The translations under genes were made by a program, and so were the position numbers. A stretch of 64,000 bases of DNA. Origin: Ruegeria atlantica. Lineage in GTDB: Bacteria > Pseudomonadota > Alphaproteobacteria > Rhodobacterales > Rhodobacteraceae. The notes beneath the pieces were generated by a model. The model searched no databases. It worked only from the letters and a program-made list of their open reading frames with translations, and was not told where the DNA came from. Positions 43,548-53,723 of the stretch are shown one piece after another. The stretch lies in the NCBI RefSeq assembly GCF_001458195.1, contig NZ_CYPU01000006.1, forward strand, positions 62,001 through 126,000, given 5' to 3'. Within the stretch, counting starts at the first letter, position 1. The number at the start of each line of letters is the position of its first letter.

Positions 43548-44471
43548 ATGGAAGTTGTACCGCAGACCGAGAAAATCCAAGACCCTGCCAACCTGTCGGC
43601 GATAGCCAAAATCTCACCGACTGAGCCCAGCCCCGAGAGAATTCGTCAGGCCTTTGAAAGCGGCAGATATCCTTATGATCGCAAGATGGCGCGCAAAGCT
43701 TATGAGGCGGAGAAGGCGCAACTGCAGGCAGAATTGCTAAAAGTACAACATTGGGCTCAGGAAACCGGTCAGCGGTTTGTGTTGTTGTTTGAGGGCAGGG
43801 ATGCCGCAGGCAAAGGTGGAACGATTAAACGATTTATGGAGCACCTGAACCCACGCCAAGCACGTGTCGTTGCGCTGAATAAACCCACCTGGGAAGAGAA
43901 GGGACAGTGGTACTATCAGCGCTATGTTCAGGAACTGCCCACGGTCGGCGAAATGGTTTTCTACGACCGGTCCTGGTACAACCGCGCCGGGGTTGAACGG
44001 GTCATGGGTTTTTGTTCGCCCAACGAGTATCTCGAGTTCATGCGCCAAACGCCCGAGCTGGAGCGGATGCTGGTGCGCTCGGGTATCCAGCTCTACAAAT
44101 ACTGGTTTTCGGTCACGCAACCTGAACAGCAACGCCGGTTCAAAAGCCGCGAAACCGATCCTCTGAAACAGTGGAAACTGTCACCGATCGACAAGGCCAG
44201 CCTTGATAAATGGGACGATTATACCGAGGCCAAGGAGGCGATGTTCTTCTATACCGATACCGCCGACGCCCCGTGGACCATCGTGAAATCGAACGACAAA
44301 AAACGCGCGCGCCTGAACTGCATGCGCCACTTCCTGTCTACGCTGGACTATCCGGACAAGAACCATGAAATCGTCGACAGCCCCGATCCTTTGATCGTCG
44401 GCCAGGCGCATCACGTGATTCAGCACTCGGAACATATTCTGGGCAATTCACTGCATCCTGAAACCGTGTGA
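43548..44471 (+). CDS. ppk2: Polyphosphate kinase 2
   Basis: Transfers phosphate between polyphosphate and nucleoside di/monophosphates. The 307-aa single-domain PPK2 has Walker A FEGRDAAGKGG near residue 82, FYDRSWYNRAGVE (Walker B/lid) near 143, and KYWFSVT. Length and motifs fit class I, which mainly makes nucleoside triphosphates from diphosphates. AGGAG is 7 nt upstream of the ATG. Confidence 0.93.
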   Translation: MEVVPQTEKIQDPANLSAIAKISPTEPSPERIRQAFESGRYPYDRKMARKAYEAEKAQLQAELLKVQHWAQETGQRFVLLFEGRDAAGKGGTIKRFMEHLNPRQARVVALNKPTWEEKGQWYYQRYVQELPTVGEMVFYDRSWYNRAGVERVMGFCSPNEYLEFMRQTPELERMLVRSGIQLYKYWFSVTQPEQQRRFKSRETDPLKQWKLSPIDKASLDKWDDYTEAKEAMFFYTDTADAPWTIVKSNDKKRARLNCMRHFLSTLDYPDKNHEIVDSPDPLIVGQAHHVIQHSEHILGNSLHPETV

Positions 44472-44576
44472 CAGGAGTCCTCTCAGGTAACATTTGAACC
44501 TGCGGGTGTAGTCTCAAGGTGAAATTTCGTCGTTCGCCTCTTGTCCCGGCCTCGGGCCGGGCATAAGGCTGTTCGG

Positions 44577-45941
44577 ATGAGTAAGGTGATGACATATCGT
44601 GGCCACTTTCGGGCCATTTCTGTGCTGGGCTTGCCGCTGATCGGCGGGCACCTGGCCCAATTTGCTATTGGGCTGACGGATACGGTCATGCTGGGTTGGT
44701 ACGGTGTCGAGGCGCTGGCCGCCGTGACCTTGGCCAGCAGCTATTTCTTTGTGCTGTTCCTGTTTGGGGCCGGATTCGGTTTGGCTGTTATGCCAATGGT
44801 GGCGACGGCTGCGGCTGAAGAAGACGAAACAAGTATTCGCCGTACAACGCGCATGGGGTTGTGGTTGTCGCTTGTATATGCGGCCGTCATGATGCCAATG
44901 CTCTGGTGGTCGTACCCTATTTTCCTTGCGTTGAAGCAGGACCCGCAAGTCGCTGAAACTGCGTCCCAGTACCTCAGGGTTGCTGGGTGGGGCCTAATTC
45001 CGGCGCTTTTGGTGATGGTGCTGAAATCCTATCTGGCCGCGTTAGAGCGGACCCAGATCGTGCTCTGGATAACTGTGGCGGCAGCAGTGGTTAACGCGTT
45101 TACCAACTATGCCTTGATCTTCGGCAATTGGGGAGCCCCTGAGCTGGGTGTGATGGGGGCCGCTATCGCGTCGGTTGTCACTCAGGTCGTATCGTTGGTT
45201 TGCGTGGTGATCTACGCCATGCGCGTTTTGCCCGAACATAGCCTGTTCCAAAGGTTCTGGCGTCCGGACTGGGAGATGTTTCTGAGCGTTCTCCGCCTAG
45301 GCGTCCCGATTGGCCTGACGACCCTGTCCGAAGTCAGCCTGTTCGCAATGTCGGCGATCATGATGGGCTGGCTGGGTCAGGTTCCGCTGGCGGCACATGG
45401 CATTGCACTGAATTTGGCATCCGCGACGTTCATGGTGCATCTGGGGCTGTCAAACGCTGCGACGATCCGGGCCGGGAATGCGTTGGGCCGGAAAGATAGG
45501 CCACATCTGGAACGCGGCGCGATTGCGGTGACGGGGATGTCTTTGGTGATCTCGATCCTGACTGTCATCCTGTTCCTAGCCTATGCCGAGCCTTTGATTT
45601 CCCTGTTCATGGAACCGGATGACCCGCAGCGTCCGGAAATCCTGATGATCGGTACAGGCCTGCTGGCCATGGCGGCTTTGTTCCAATTGGTGGACGGGGC
45701 ACAGGTCATTGCGCTTGGCCTCCTGCGTGGGTTGCAGGATGCAAAGGTCCCGATGGTCATGGCCGCGCTCAGCTATTGGGGCGTGGGGATTACGTCCTCG
45801 TACTACTTTGGCTTCGTGTTGGGCATGGACGGAATCGGAGTCTGGCTGGGCCTTGTTCTGGGTCTGGCCTGCGCAGCGGTTATGCTGATGGCGCGGTTCT
45901 GGATGCGCTCGGTCCGCGAGGTCGGTGTGCCCGCCGAGTAA
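44577..45941 (+). CDS. MATE family multidrug efflux protein
   Basis: A 454-aa inner-membrane antiporter with 12 spans in two six-helix halves. LGLPLIGGHLAQFAIGLTDTVMLGWYG opens the first half and RLGVPIGLTTLSEVSLFAMSAIMMGWLG the second, the NorM pattern. Start MSKVMTYRG has AAGG upstream; a second ATG 12 bp later is possible. A GC-rich hairpin (CCCGGCC/GGCCGGG) lies just upstream. Confidence 0.9.
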   Translation: MSKVMTYRGHFRAISVLGLPLIGGHLAQFAIGLTDTVMLGWYGVEALAAVTLASSYFFVLFLFGAGFGLAVMPMVATAAAEEDETSIRRTTRMGLWLSLVYAAVMMPMLWWSYPIFLALKQDPQVAETASQYLRVAGWGLIPALLVMVLKSYLAALERTQIVLWITVAAAVVNAFTNYALIFGNWGAPELGVMGAAIASVVTQVVSLVCVVIYAMRVLPEHSLFQRFWRPDWEMFLSVLRLGVPIGLTTLSEVSLFAMSAIMMGWLGQVPLAAHGIALNLASATFMVHLGLSNAATIRAGNALGRKDRPHLERGAIAVTGMSLVISILTVILFLAYAEPLISLFMEPDDPQRPEILMIGTGLLAMAALFQLVDGAQVIALGLLRGLQDAKVPMVMAALSYWGVGITSSYYFGFVLGMDGIGVWLGLVLGLACAAVMLMARFWMRSVREVGVPAE

Positions 45942-45952
45942 GATTCGGCGGG

Positions 45953-46354
45953 TCAGTCTTTGCCGAAGCGGTCTGCCTTTTTTCGCACCAAGACAGAACG
46001 TAGGTCATGCATGGCCAGCAGCAACCGGTCGGTTACATCCTCAAGCTGCTCTGGTGTCGCCTTGGATTGCGCCCATTGCGTGGTGAGGTTCAGGTAATCA
46101 ACCGCGCGGTGAATGTCGTCGATGTCGCGCTGGGCCAGCAACGCTTTTCGTGCATCCATCCAACGGGCAATCTCGGCCTTGTCGGCGTCGGACAACGTGC
46201 GTTGGCCTTGCGGTTTCACCTCGCCATTGCGGATGTTGATGACCGCGATCTGATCCATCTCGATCCGGCGCTGGCGGTTTTCAGTGTCGATCCTAAAAAC
46301 CGCCGCACCATTCTCGCGAACGCGGAAATAATATTCGGGCAGTTCCGACGTCAT
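45953..46354 (-). CDS. Conserved hypothetical protein, helical
   Basis: A 133-aa cytoplasmic protein. The N-terminal beta-like segment (YYFRVRENGAAVFRID) is followed by three predicted helices, including RWMDARKALLAQRDIDDIHRAVDYLN and EQLEDVTDRLLLAMHDLRSVLVRKK. No family recognised. It lies 10 bp downstream of the aminotransferase stop and is probably cotranscribed with it. Confidence 0.6.
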   Translation of the reverse strand: MTSELPEYYFRVRENGAAVFRIDTENRQRRIEMDQIAVINIRNGEVKPQGQRTLSDADKAEIARWMDARKALLAQRDIDDIHRAVDYLNLTTQWAQSKATPEQLEDVTDRLLLAMHDLRSVLVRKKADRFGKD

Positions 46355-46364
46355 TTGCGCTTAC

Positions 46365-47588
<1,224 letters not shown>

Positions 47589-47658
47589 TCAGCTTGACTG
47601 TCATAGGGTGCGCTCGAATGACGATCAAGCGATATGCATAATGGAATTGGAGAGCCCG

Positions 47659-48051
47659 ATGAACGACGAGAATGACTGGTACGGACCGGACTCTGCGACA
47701 TTCGGGGACAGGCTGGCAGGGGCACGCGAAGCGGCTGGTATGACCCAGGCCCAGATGGCCCGCAGGCTTGGCGTGAAAAAGACAACAATTGCAGCCTGGG
47801 AAAATGATCTGTCCGAGCCGCGCGCGAACCGTCTTTCCATGATGGCAGGCATGGTCAATGTGTCGATCATGTGGTTGCTGACCGGTGAAGGCGAAGGCAT
47901 GGATGCCCCCGTCGAAGCGGAAGAAGGCGCACCCGAGCTTGCGGATGTCGTGGCTGAGCTGCGTTCCATTCGCGGTGAAATGCGCGCCAGCGCCGAGCGG
48001 GCCGCGAAGCTGGAGAAAAGGGTGCGTCTGATGCTGGAGCAGGGTCGGTGA
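47659..48051 (+). CDS. XRE-type helix-turn-helix regulator
   Basis: A 130-aa protein. Residues 16-75 form an HTH_3 domain (GDRLAGAREAAGMTQAQMARRLGVKK, then TIAAWENDLSEPRANRLSMM). The C-terminal tail is acidic, then a short coiled coil (ASAERAAKLEKRVRLML). GGAGAG lies 6 nt upstream of the ATG. GTGA overlap with sdhE suggests they are coexpressed, an association seen in other Rhodobacteraceae. Confidence 0.85.
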   Translation: MNDENDWYGPDSATFGDRLAGAREAAGMTQAQMARRLGVKKTTIAAWENDLSEPRANRLSMMAGMVNVSIMWLLTGEGEGMDAPVEAEEGAPELADVVAELRSIRGEMRASAERAAKLEKRVRLMLEQGR

Positions 48052-48305
48052 ACGAACCACAGGACGTTCGTATAAAGCGGCTGAAGATGCGATCCATGCG
48101 GCGTGGGATCAAGGAAATGGATCTGATCCTGTCGGCTTATGCTGACCGAAATCTGACGGCCATGGAGCCGTCGGATCTGGATAATTATGATGCGTTGCTG
48201 CACGAAAACGACCAGGATCTTTATCAGTGGGTCACAGGGCAGCTGCAGCCGCCCGAAACCTATTCCGAATTGATATCGGACATCGCGCAGACCTTTCAAA
48301 AATAA
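48048..48305 (+). CDS. sdhE: SdhE, succinate dehydrogenase flavinylation factor
   Basis: Small chaperone that promotes covalent FAD attachment to SdhA. The 85-aa length and the RSMRRGIKEMDLIL motif (RGxxE, binding flavoprotein) are diagnostic, with the later YDALLHENDQDLYQWVTG. Start GTG overlaps the XRE stop by 4 bp. Confidence 0.9.
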   Translation: MNEPQDVRIKRLKMRSMRRGIKEMDLILSAYADRNLTAMEPSDLDNYDALLHENDQDLYQWVTGQLQPPETYSELISDIAQTFQK

Positions 48306-48383
48306 AAGAAAATCCGGCTTGACCGATTTTTCGGGATTTCCATTCATCCTGCCTGAAACAGCGCGACTGAATCGGAGGATCGG

Positions 48384-48881
48384 ATGAGTATGGAAATGCA
48401 GGTCTCCGCGCCGGGAACCAAAGGGTTCATGACCAGCTATCTTGAGGCACTTGCCTTGGTGGAACGGCTGCACCGGTTGCTATTGGACGTCATCAAGGAT
48501 GAGTTTGAGCGTGTCGGCGTATTGGGGATCAACGCCGTGCAGGCCTTGCTTTTGTTCAATATCGGCGACAATGAAGTCACCGCAGGTGAACTGAAAAGTC
48601 GTGGGTATTATCAGGGCAGCAACGTCAGCTACAACCTGAAGAAACTGGTCGAAATGGGGTACATGCACCATCAAAGATGAGAGATCGACCGCCGTTCCGT
48701 AAGGGTTCGATTGACCCCACGCGGTCGTGAAATACGCGATGTCGTATCCGAGCTGTTTTCGCGCCACGCTGAGGGGCTGCAAAATCGCGGCGTGTTGGGG
48801 CTGGAAGGCATCGACGACATCACCACATCCCTGCGTCGGGTCGAGCGGTATTGGACTGACCAAATTCGGTACATCTATTGA
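48384..48881 (+). pseudogene. MarR-like winged-helix regulator interrupted by an in-frame TGA
   Basis: The frame from MSMEMQVSAPG runs 98 codons to TGA (48678-48680) and then continues in the same frame, without another stop, for 66 codons to 48881. The continuation (EIDRRSVRVRLTPRGREI, then LRRVERYWTDQIRYIY) is the normal end of a MarR-family winged helix, the wing and dimer helix. The product thus lacks its wing unless the stop is read through. Alternatives are a recent nonsense mutation, a sequencing error, or recoding. The gene is otherwise well preserved, with a good ribosome site (GGAGG). Confidence 0.75.
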
Positions 48882-49604
48882 TCAGGGGCGCAGGGTATCT
48901 GCGGCGTCGGACAGGGTTAGCCCCTCCAGCTCGCGTATCAGTTTTCGGGTCATCGCGTCCTCATAGGCCTCAAAGCCCAAAGCGACTTCGACGAAGGCTC
49001 CGGGTCCAAGGATCACCCAAGTGTTGTAATAGGCGGAAAGCTCACCGACCTGGACATAGCGTTTGTCGCCATGACTGGGATCGTCTGCTCCGATCACGAG
49101 CCCGTTGATCGTGATGCCGGTGTTTTCCAGTTCGGCTTTCACGCTGCGTGGATGAGGGCCCAGATTGTGCTTGCCGTCCCCTGACAGATCCAATGTGCGT
49201 TTCCAGCAATTCGGTTGCTGCGACAGTAGATTGGCTCCGAACCGCATTGCCGACCCAACAGCCGTGCCCTGTGGTGCGTTACCCCGCGCGACGCTCTTCA
49301 ATTGGTCGCTGATCCGTGCAAGATCTTGTGCCGTGCGGATCTCAGTCCAGTTTACCGACATGCGTTGATGGTGGGTCTCGCTCCATTCGTAGATTGCCAA
49401 TCGCACAGGCGCGCCGATGTCGGACAGGATCAGTTGAACAACTTCAGGGCGTTGCAAGGCCGCAGCCAGACCGACGGTTTGCATCCTATACTCGGCGCTG
49501 TCGACCGAACCGGACACGTCCAGCCCCAACGCCAGTGCTTGCCTGCATTCCGACGCAGCGGCGCTGGCGAACATGGCGAATATCGCGGCCAGGAGGCGGA
49601 TCAT
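48882..49604 (-). CDS. DUF1194 protein with vWA domain, copy 1
   Basis: A 240-aa secreted protein: signal peptide to about residue 18 (ASAAAS), then a von Willebrand A-like domain with the MIDAS start LGLDVSGSVDS (DxSxS) and LSGDGKHNLG later. Function unknown; periplasmic metal-dependent binding is likely. Its ATG shares one base with the stop of copy 2 and its stop abuts the broken MarR gene's end. Confidence 0.82.
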   Translation of the reverse strand: MIRLLAAIFAMFASAAASECRQALALGLDVSGSVDSAEYRMQTVGLAAALQRPEVVQLILSDIGAPVRLAIYEWSETHHQRMSVNWTEIRTAQDLARISDQLKSVARGNAPQGTAVGSAMRFGANLLSQQPNCWKRTLDLSGDGKHNLGPHPRSVKAELENTGITINGLVIGADDPSHGDKRYVQVGELSAYYNTWVILGPGAFVEVALGFEAYEDAMTRKLIRELEGLTLSDAADTLRP

Positions 49605-50305
49605 TAATGTGCACCCTCCTGCAAAGCACCGATCTGCAACCCTTTCAATTCTCGTTCCAGCTTGCGACGCATCGCTCGCTCAAAATCTTCGAACCCTTGC
49701 GCGATTTCCAGAAACGCACCGGGGCCGTGCAGAACGTTGTTCTCGAAGAACGGGATGAGGAACAGCTCTCCTTCAAAGTCCGCAGCGTTGATTACCAACC
49801 CGTTGACCACGACGTTTTGAAAGGGAAAGTGCCGGTATGCAGAGTCCGGTCCATAGCCGTCATTGTTTGAACCATCCCCTGACAGATCGATAGTTTGGAA
49901 TAGGCAGGGCGGCGCTTGCTGCATCAAAGTCGCGCCAAATGCCAAGGCATGGCCCATTGCTGTGGCTGAGCCACTATCCGAACGAACAGATTGTTGCACT
50001 GTTGAGGCTGCGACCAGCAGATCGGCCTCAGTGTTGATCATGGTCCAGTTTAGAACTACGCGTTGTGTGGTGCGTCCGCTCCACTCATACACGGCCAGCG
50101 CTACCGGTGCGGGCGAGGAAAAAAACGCCTCGACCACTTCTGGTGCGATCAATGCAGCCGCAAGACCCTGCCGTTGCAAAACGTCTTCGTTCTCGTCCAC
50201 GGAAGTCGAGATATCCATAGCGAGTGCCAGTGCAAGCCGGCAGGTCTCGGCCCGAAGGGGGCTGGCCAGAACGGCCAGACCCAGTGCTATCAGCCAGCGG
50301 ATCAC
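49604..50305 (-). CDS. DUF1194 protein with vWA domain, copy 2
   Basis: A 233-aa paralogue of the preceding entry: signal peptide ending at PLRA, MIDAS AMDISTSVDE, and the matching VYEWSGRTTQRVVLNWT and DLSGDGSNNDG. The two share the same order of motifs but have diverged, so this is an old tandem duplication. Upstream end overlaps the glyoxalase gene by 4 bp; the three genes form one minus-strand operon. Confidence 0.82.
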   Translation of the reverse strand: MIRWLIALGLAVLASPLRAETCRLALALAMDISTSVDENEDVLQRQGLAAALIAPEVVEAFFSSPAPVALAVYEWSGRTTQRVVLNWTMINTEADLLVAASTVQQSVRSDSGSATAMGHALAFGATLMQQAPPCLFQTIDLSGDGSNNDGYGPDSAYRHFPFQNVVVNGLVINAADFEGELFLIPFFENNVLHGPGAFLEIAQGFEDFERAMRRKLERELKGLQIGALQEGAH

Positions 50306-50730
50306 CAGGTGCCGGTGCTTTCCATGCTGGCCCAGGGCTCGGCCGGTTCCAGCGCTTCGCCGTTTTGCAGCAGTTCGACCGAGATATTGTCCGGAGACCG
50401 CACAAACGCCATACGCCCGTCACGCGGGGGGCGATTGATCACAATGCCGTTGTCCTGCAAGTGCTGGCAAACCTCATAAATGTTGTCGACCCCATAAGCG
50501 AGATGCCCGAAATGTCGGCTGTCGCTGGGCAAAGTGTCATCCCCATCCCAATTGTGGGTCAGCTCGATCGGCCGATCCTCTTGTCCCGGAGGGGCCATGA
50601 AGATCAGCGAAAACCGGCCTGCTTCGCTGTCATAACGGCGGGTTTCCTTCAGGCCCAGCAGTTCATAGAACGCCATCGACTTCTCCAGATCCTTCACGCG
50701 GACCATGGTGTGAAGATATGTCAGCCCCAT
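50302..50730 (-). CDS. gloA: Glyoxalase I (lactoylglutathione lyase)
   Basis: Detoxifies methylglyoxal by isomerising its glutathione hemithioacetal. The 142-aa VOC protein has LHTMVRVKDLEKSMAFYELLG (metal His), PIELTHNW (Glu), HFGHLAYGVDN (His) and PDNISVELLQ (Glu), the four metal ligands. AAGGA lies upstream of the ATG. First gene of an operon with the DUF1194 pair. Confidence 0.9.
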   Translation of the reverse strand: MGLTYLHTMVRVKDLEKSMAFYELLGLKETRRYDSEAGRFSLIFMAPPGQEDRPIELTHNWDGDDTLPSDSRHFGHLAYGVDNIYEVCQHLQDNGIVINRPPRDGRMAFVRSPDNISVELLQNGEALEPAEPWASMESTGTW

Positions 50731-50905
50731 TGTGGCTTCCTTTCTATTCAGGTGATGGGCTGCAGCTTAGCGCGCGGGCCAAGCGTGTCGAGGGGCAGGG
50801 TGGACACAATTTGGAATTTGCGACGCTTGGTGCACATGTCGCGGTTCCGGTCTGGGAATTGCCGATATATAGTAGTGGGCGACTCATTGCTGGAAAGGAA
50901 ATTTC

Positions 50906-51817
50906 ATGCCGCTGTCCTCTGACCAACTGGCCGAGATCGAAGCGCAACGGGCGCAATCGCATCCAACACGCCGCGTTGTGGCTGAGGGGATGGAAGACCA
51001 CCTCTATACCGCGCATCAGGTGCTGGATCACGGCTTTGTACGCGTCATTGACTACATGGGGGATGACGCAGCAATTTGTCAGGCGGCACGCGTATCTTAC
51101 GGCAAAGGCACCAAATCGGTGCAGAACGATGAGGGTCTGATCCGCTATCTGATGCGGCACTGGCACTCGACCCCGTTCGAGATGTGCGAGATCAAACTGC
51201 ACGTCAAACTGCCGGTCTTTGTCGCCCGACAGTGGATTCGTCACCGGACCGCAAATGTGAATGAGTATTCTGCGCGGTATTCTATTCTGGATCGAGAGTT
51301 TTATATCCCTGCACCGGACCACGTGGCCGCACAATCCGAAGTGAACAATCAGGGTCGCGGCGACGCCCTGCAAGGGGAAGAGGCAGCCCGCGTTCTAGAA
51401 ATGCTCAAGGCCGACAGCGCGCGGTGTTATGACAATTACGAAGCCATGATCAACCAGGATGGTCAACAGGGGTTGGCGCGAGAACTGGCGCGGATGAACC
51501 TGCCTGCGAATATCTACACGCAGTGGTACTGGAAGGTGGACCTGCACAACCTGTTCCATTTCCTGCGTTTGAGGGCCGATCCACATGCTCAGTACGAAAT
51601 CCGCGTTTACGCCGACATGATGTGCAAGATCGTCGCCGACTGGGTGCCCTTCGCGTATAGAGCGTTCGAAGATTACCGTTTGGGTGCGGTCAACCTTTCG
51701 GCGCAGATGGTTGATAGCCTGCGACGCATGTTGGCCGGTGAAACTGTGACGCAGGAAAACTCGGGCATGACGGCACGGGAATGGCGCGAGTTCCAGGCTG
51801 TCATTCGCGAGGGTTAA
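50906..51817 (+). CDS. thyX: ThyX, flavin-dependent thymidylate synthase
   Basis: Makes dTMP from dUMP using FAD and methylenetetrahydrofolate. The 303-aa protein carries the ThyX motif [18 protein letters not shown] (RHRxxxxxxxS) near residue 110, and the C-terminal [13 protein letters not shown] block. AAAGGA precedes the ATG. The 175 bp before and 229 bp after it hold no gene, apart from the hairpin listed. Confidence 0.94.
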   Translation: MPLSSDQLAEIEAQRAQSHPTRRVVAEGMEDHLYTAHQVLDHGFVRVIDYMGDDAAICQAARVSYGKGTKSVQNDEGLIRYLMRHWHSTPFEMCEIKLHVKLPVFVARQWIRHRTANVNEYSARYSILDREFYIPAPDHVAAQSEVNNQGRGDALQGEEAARVLEMLKADSARCYDNYEAMINQDGQQGLARELARMNLPANIYTQWYWKVDLHNLFHFLRLRADPHAQYEIRVYADMMCKIVADWVPFAYRAFEDYRLGAVNLSAQMVDSLRRMLAGETVTQENSGMTAREWREFQAVIREG

Positions 51818-51989
51818 AGCCGACAGAACTCTTTCTTCTGATGTCATGACGCCTTTTTGAGTGGTTCATGACATCAGTCATCAGTGTGATGCGTGAACGC
51901 TCGGAAATCGTGGTGTTCGGCTAAAACGAAAGCACTCATGCCGATACCAAACCGACGCGAGGGTAAGGTTTCAAACCCTTGAGAATGGA

Positions 51990-52012
51990 CAACGGCCGGA
52001 AATTGGCCGTTG
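51990..52012 (+). terminator. Hairpin downstream of thyX
   Basis: CAACGGCC / GGCCGTTG, 8-bp perfect stem with a 7-nt loop, followed by gcctgctttta on the plus strand. The T-run is short and offset, so it is a modest terminator for thyX; the convergent cold-shock gene may share it. Confidence 0.5.
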
Positions 52013-52046
52013 GCCTGCTTTTAGTACCCGCAGATGACGGGGTGTT

Positions 52047-52253
52047 TTATAACGGCTTCAAATCAGAGGCCATTTGTCGGCCGTCGCGTCCGTCTTCCAA
52101 CTCATACGAGACTTTCTGATTGTCAGCGAGTCCGGTCAGACCGGACCGTTCTACGGCCGAGATATGAACAAAAACGTCCTTGCCACCTTCGTCAGGGGCA
52201 ATAAACCCATAGCCTTTCGTGGTATTAAACCATTTCACGGTGCCAGTTGGCAT
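52047..52253 (-). CDS. cspA: Cold-shock domain protein
   Basis: A 68-aa single cold-shock domain, binding single-stranded RNA and DNA. RNP1 (KGYGFI) and RNP2 (VFVHIS) are both present, after TGTVKWFNTTKG. AAGGAG lies 8 nt upstream of the ATG. The gap up to the next gene (215 bp) leaves room for the long leader usual in cold-shock genes. Confidence 0.93.
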   Translation of the reverse strand: MPTGTVKWFNTTKGYGFIAPDEGGKDVFVHISAVERSGLTGLADNQKVSYELEDGRDGRQMASDLKPL

Positions 52254-52468
52254 TTCCCGTGTCTCCTTCTACTTACACGTTGTCCCACAAATTGGTGGGG
52301 GCAGTGGTTGACGCAACCACAACGCATCACCGCTTCGCCCACACGACGCAGCCCGAATTGTGTGTTTCGTCTTTTTCAACATTGCACGGTGAAGTAAAAA
52401 ATCAAGAATAACTGGATGTAGCAGGCAAAAATGCCAAAAATTCATACAAGTACAGGAACGGTCCCAAA

Positions 52469-52786
52469 ATGCGTCTATATGGCCTGAAAAACTGTGATAC
52501 TTGCCGTAAGGCATTGAAAGAAATTAAAAATATTGAATTTGTAGACGTTCGCGCGCAAGGAGTTCCCGATTCTGTCCTGACAGAGGCGTTTGATACCTTC
52601 GGCGAAGCTTTGCTCAATACCCGGTCAACAACTTGGCGTGGATTGGACGCGGAACAACGCACGCGACCACCTTTGGAGTTGCTGAAGGAACACCCGACTT
52701 TGATGAAGCGCCCCTTGATCGAAGATGACGGTACGTTGTTGTTGGGCTGGACCGCGAAAACCAAGGCAAGCCTTGGCGTTGCCTGA
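52469..52786 (+). CDS. ArsC/Spx-family protein (YffB-like)
   Basis: A 105-aa thioredoxin-fold protein of the arsenate reductase family. The active-site region is LKNCDTCRKALKEI (CxxC, residues 8-11), and LLNTRSTTWR with MKRPLIEDDG marks the family. True ArsC arsenate reductases have different flanking residues, so glutathione-dependent thiol chemistry is more likely than arsenic resistance. AGGAA lies upstream of the ATG. Confidence 0.82.
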   Translation: MRLYGLKNCDTCRKALKEIKNIEFVDVRAQGVPDSVLTEAFDTFGEALLNTRSTTWRGLDAEQRTRPPLELLKEHPTLMKRPLIEDDGTLLLGWTAKTKASLGVA

Positions 52787-52825
52787 TCGGGCGCTTATGT
52801 GTCTGACGTAAATATGAGGGTTTAA

Positions 52826-53194
52826 ATGCGCAACGCATCAATGATTTTGGGCGTCATTGCCGGTTTGATCGGAATGATTGTTGGCTTTTTTGGCTATGGC
52901 TATATCGAATTCATTAACCATTACGGCGAGATCGAAGGCCTTGCTGAGCAAGTGGACAACGTACAGTTCATCCAGACCGCTTCCATTATTGCGCCTTTGC
53001 TGGCCATCGCGGGGGGCGCAATGGCCCATGCGCGGGCTCTGATCGGTGGAATATTGCTGCTGATCTCAGCCGTCGGCATGTATTTCGCGTTTGGATTCAA
53101 CGTCTTCACGATGTTTCCGGTGGCCTTTGCCGCCGTGGCAGGCATCCTTGGGCTGGCCGCGGGAAAACCGGACGAGCCCAAGGCACATTTCTAG
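52826..53194 (+). CDS. Small membrane protein, DUF4064-like
   Basis: A 122-aa protein with four spans: residues 5-27, 52-66, 71-90 and 95-112, with a short acidic loop (EIEGLAEQVDN). The ILGVIAGLIGMIVGFFGY opening resembles DUF4064 proteins. Ends 1 bp from the convergent doxX gene. No function known. Confidence 0.55.
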   Translation: MRNASMILGVIAGLIGMIVGFFGYGYIEFINHYGEIEGLAEQVDNVQFIQTASIIAPLLAIAGGAMAHARALIGGILLLISAVGMYFAFGFNVFTMFPVAFAAVAGILGLAAGKPDEPKAHF

Positions 53195-53195
53195 G

Positions 53196-53723
53196 TCATT
53201 TCACGTGCAGGGCCCGGTCGACAGACAAGGGGCCTGCGCCGTTGATCACGATAACGAGCAGCACGAAAGTCCAGAGCGTCCGCTGGTCCAGCACATTTGG
53301 TGCGGCGGTAAAAAAGCTTCCCAGCGCTGCGCCATGCCCGGTGACGTCGACAATTGTCTGAACCCAGACAAAACCGATCATACCCAAGGCCGCCAGCCGG
53401 GACAGAAGCCCGACCAGAATCAAGGCTGGCAGCAGGAACTCAGCCCAGGTGCCGGCAACTGCGATCACCCAATAAGAAAAGCCAAGTTGTGAACTGTCAT
53501 AGCTGACGGCTTCCATTGCTTTGGGAAAAATCTGGACGTATGCACCGTCAGACGGGAACAGGAAACCCAAAATGCCGCTGCCTAGTTTGGTGGTTGCTGA
53601 GTTCCAATAGTAGACAAGCAGCGTCGCGGCAAAAACCACCCGGGCCAGTGTTGGCGTGAGCCAGCCAGAGGTCATTTCCAGCCGTCCCAGGGTATTATTG
53701 TGAAAAGAGATCAGGGCAGTCAT
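53196..53723 (-). CDS. DoxX family membrane protein of the bufferin operon
   Basis: A 175-aa protein with four spans (about 28-44, 85-105, 108-128 and 148-165). WAEFLLPALILVGLLSRLAALGM is a typical DoxX segment. It is the last gene of bufA-bufB-bufC-doxX with a 4-bp overlap. DoxX proteins frequently accompany DUF692/DUF2063 genes; their role, perhaps electron transfer for the modification, is not settled. Confidence 0.82.
   Translation of the reverse strand: MTALISFHNNTLGRLEMTSGWLTPTLARVVFAATLLVYYWNSATTKLGSGILGFLFPSDGAYVQIFPKAMEAVSYDSSQLGFSYWVIAVAGTWAEFLLPALILVGLLSRLAALGMIGFVWVQTIVDVTGHGAALGSFFTAAPNVLDQRTLWTFVLLVIVINGAGPLSVDRALHVK

Noticed and set aside
52469-52786. Arsenate reductase arsC
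   Set aside because: Active-site surroundings (NCDTCRKA) fit YffB/Spx-like proteins, and no arsenic genes are nearby.
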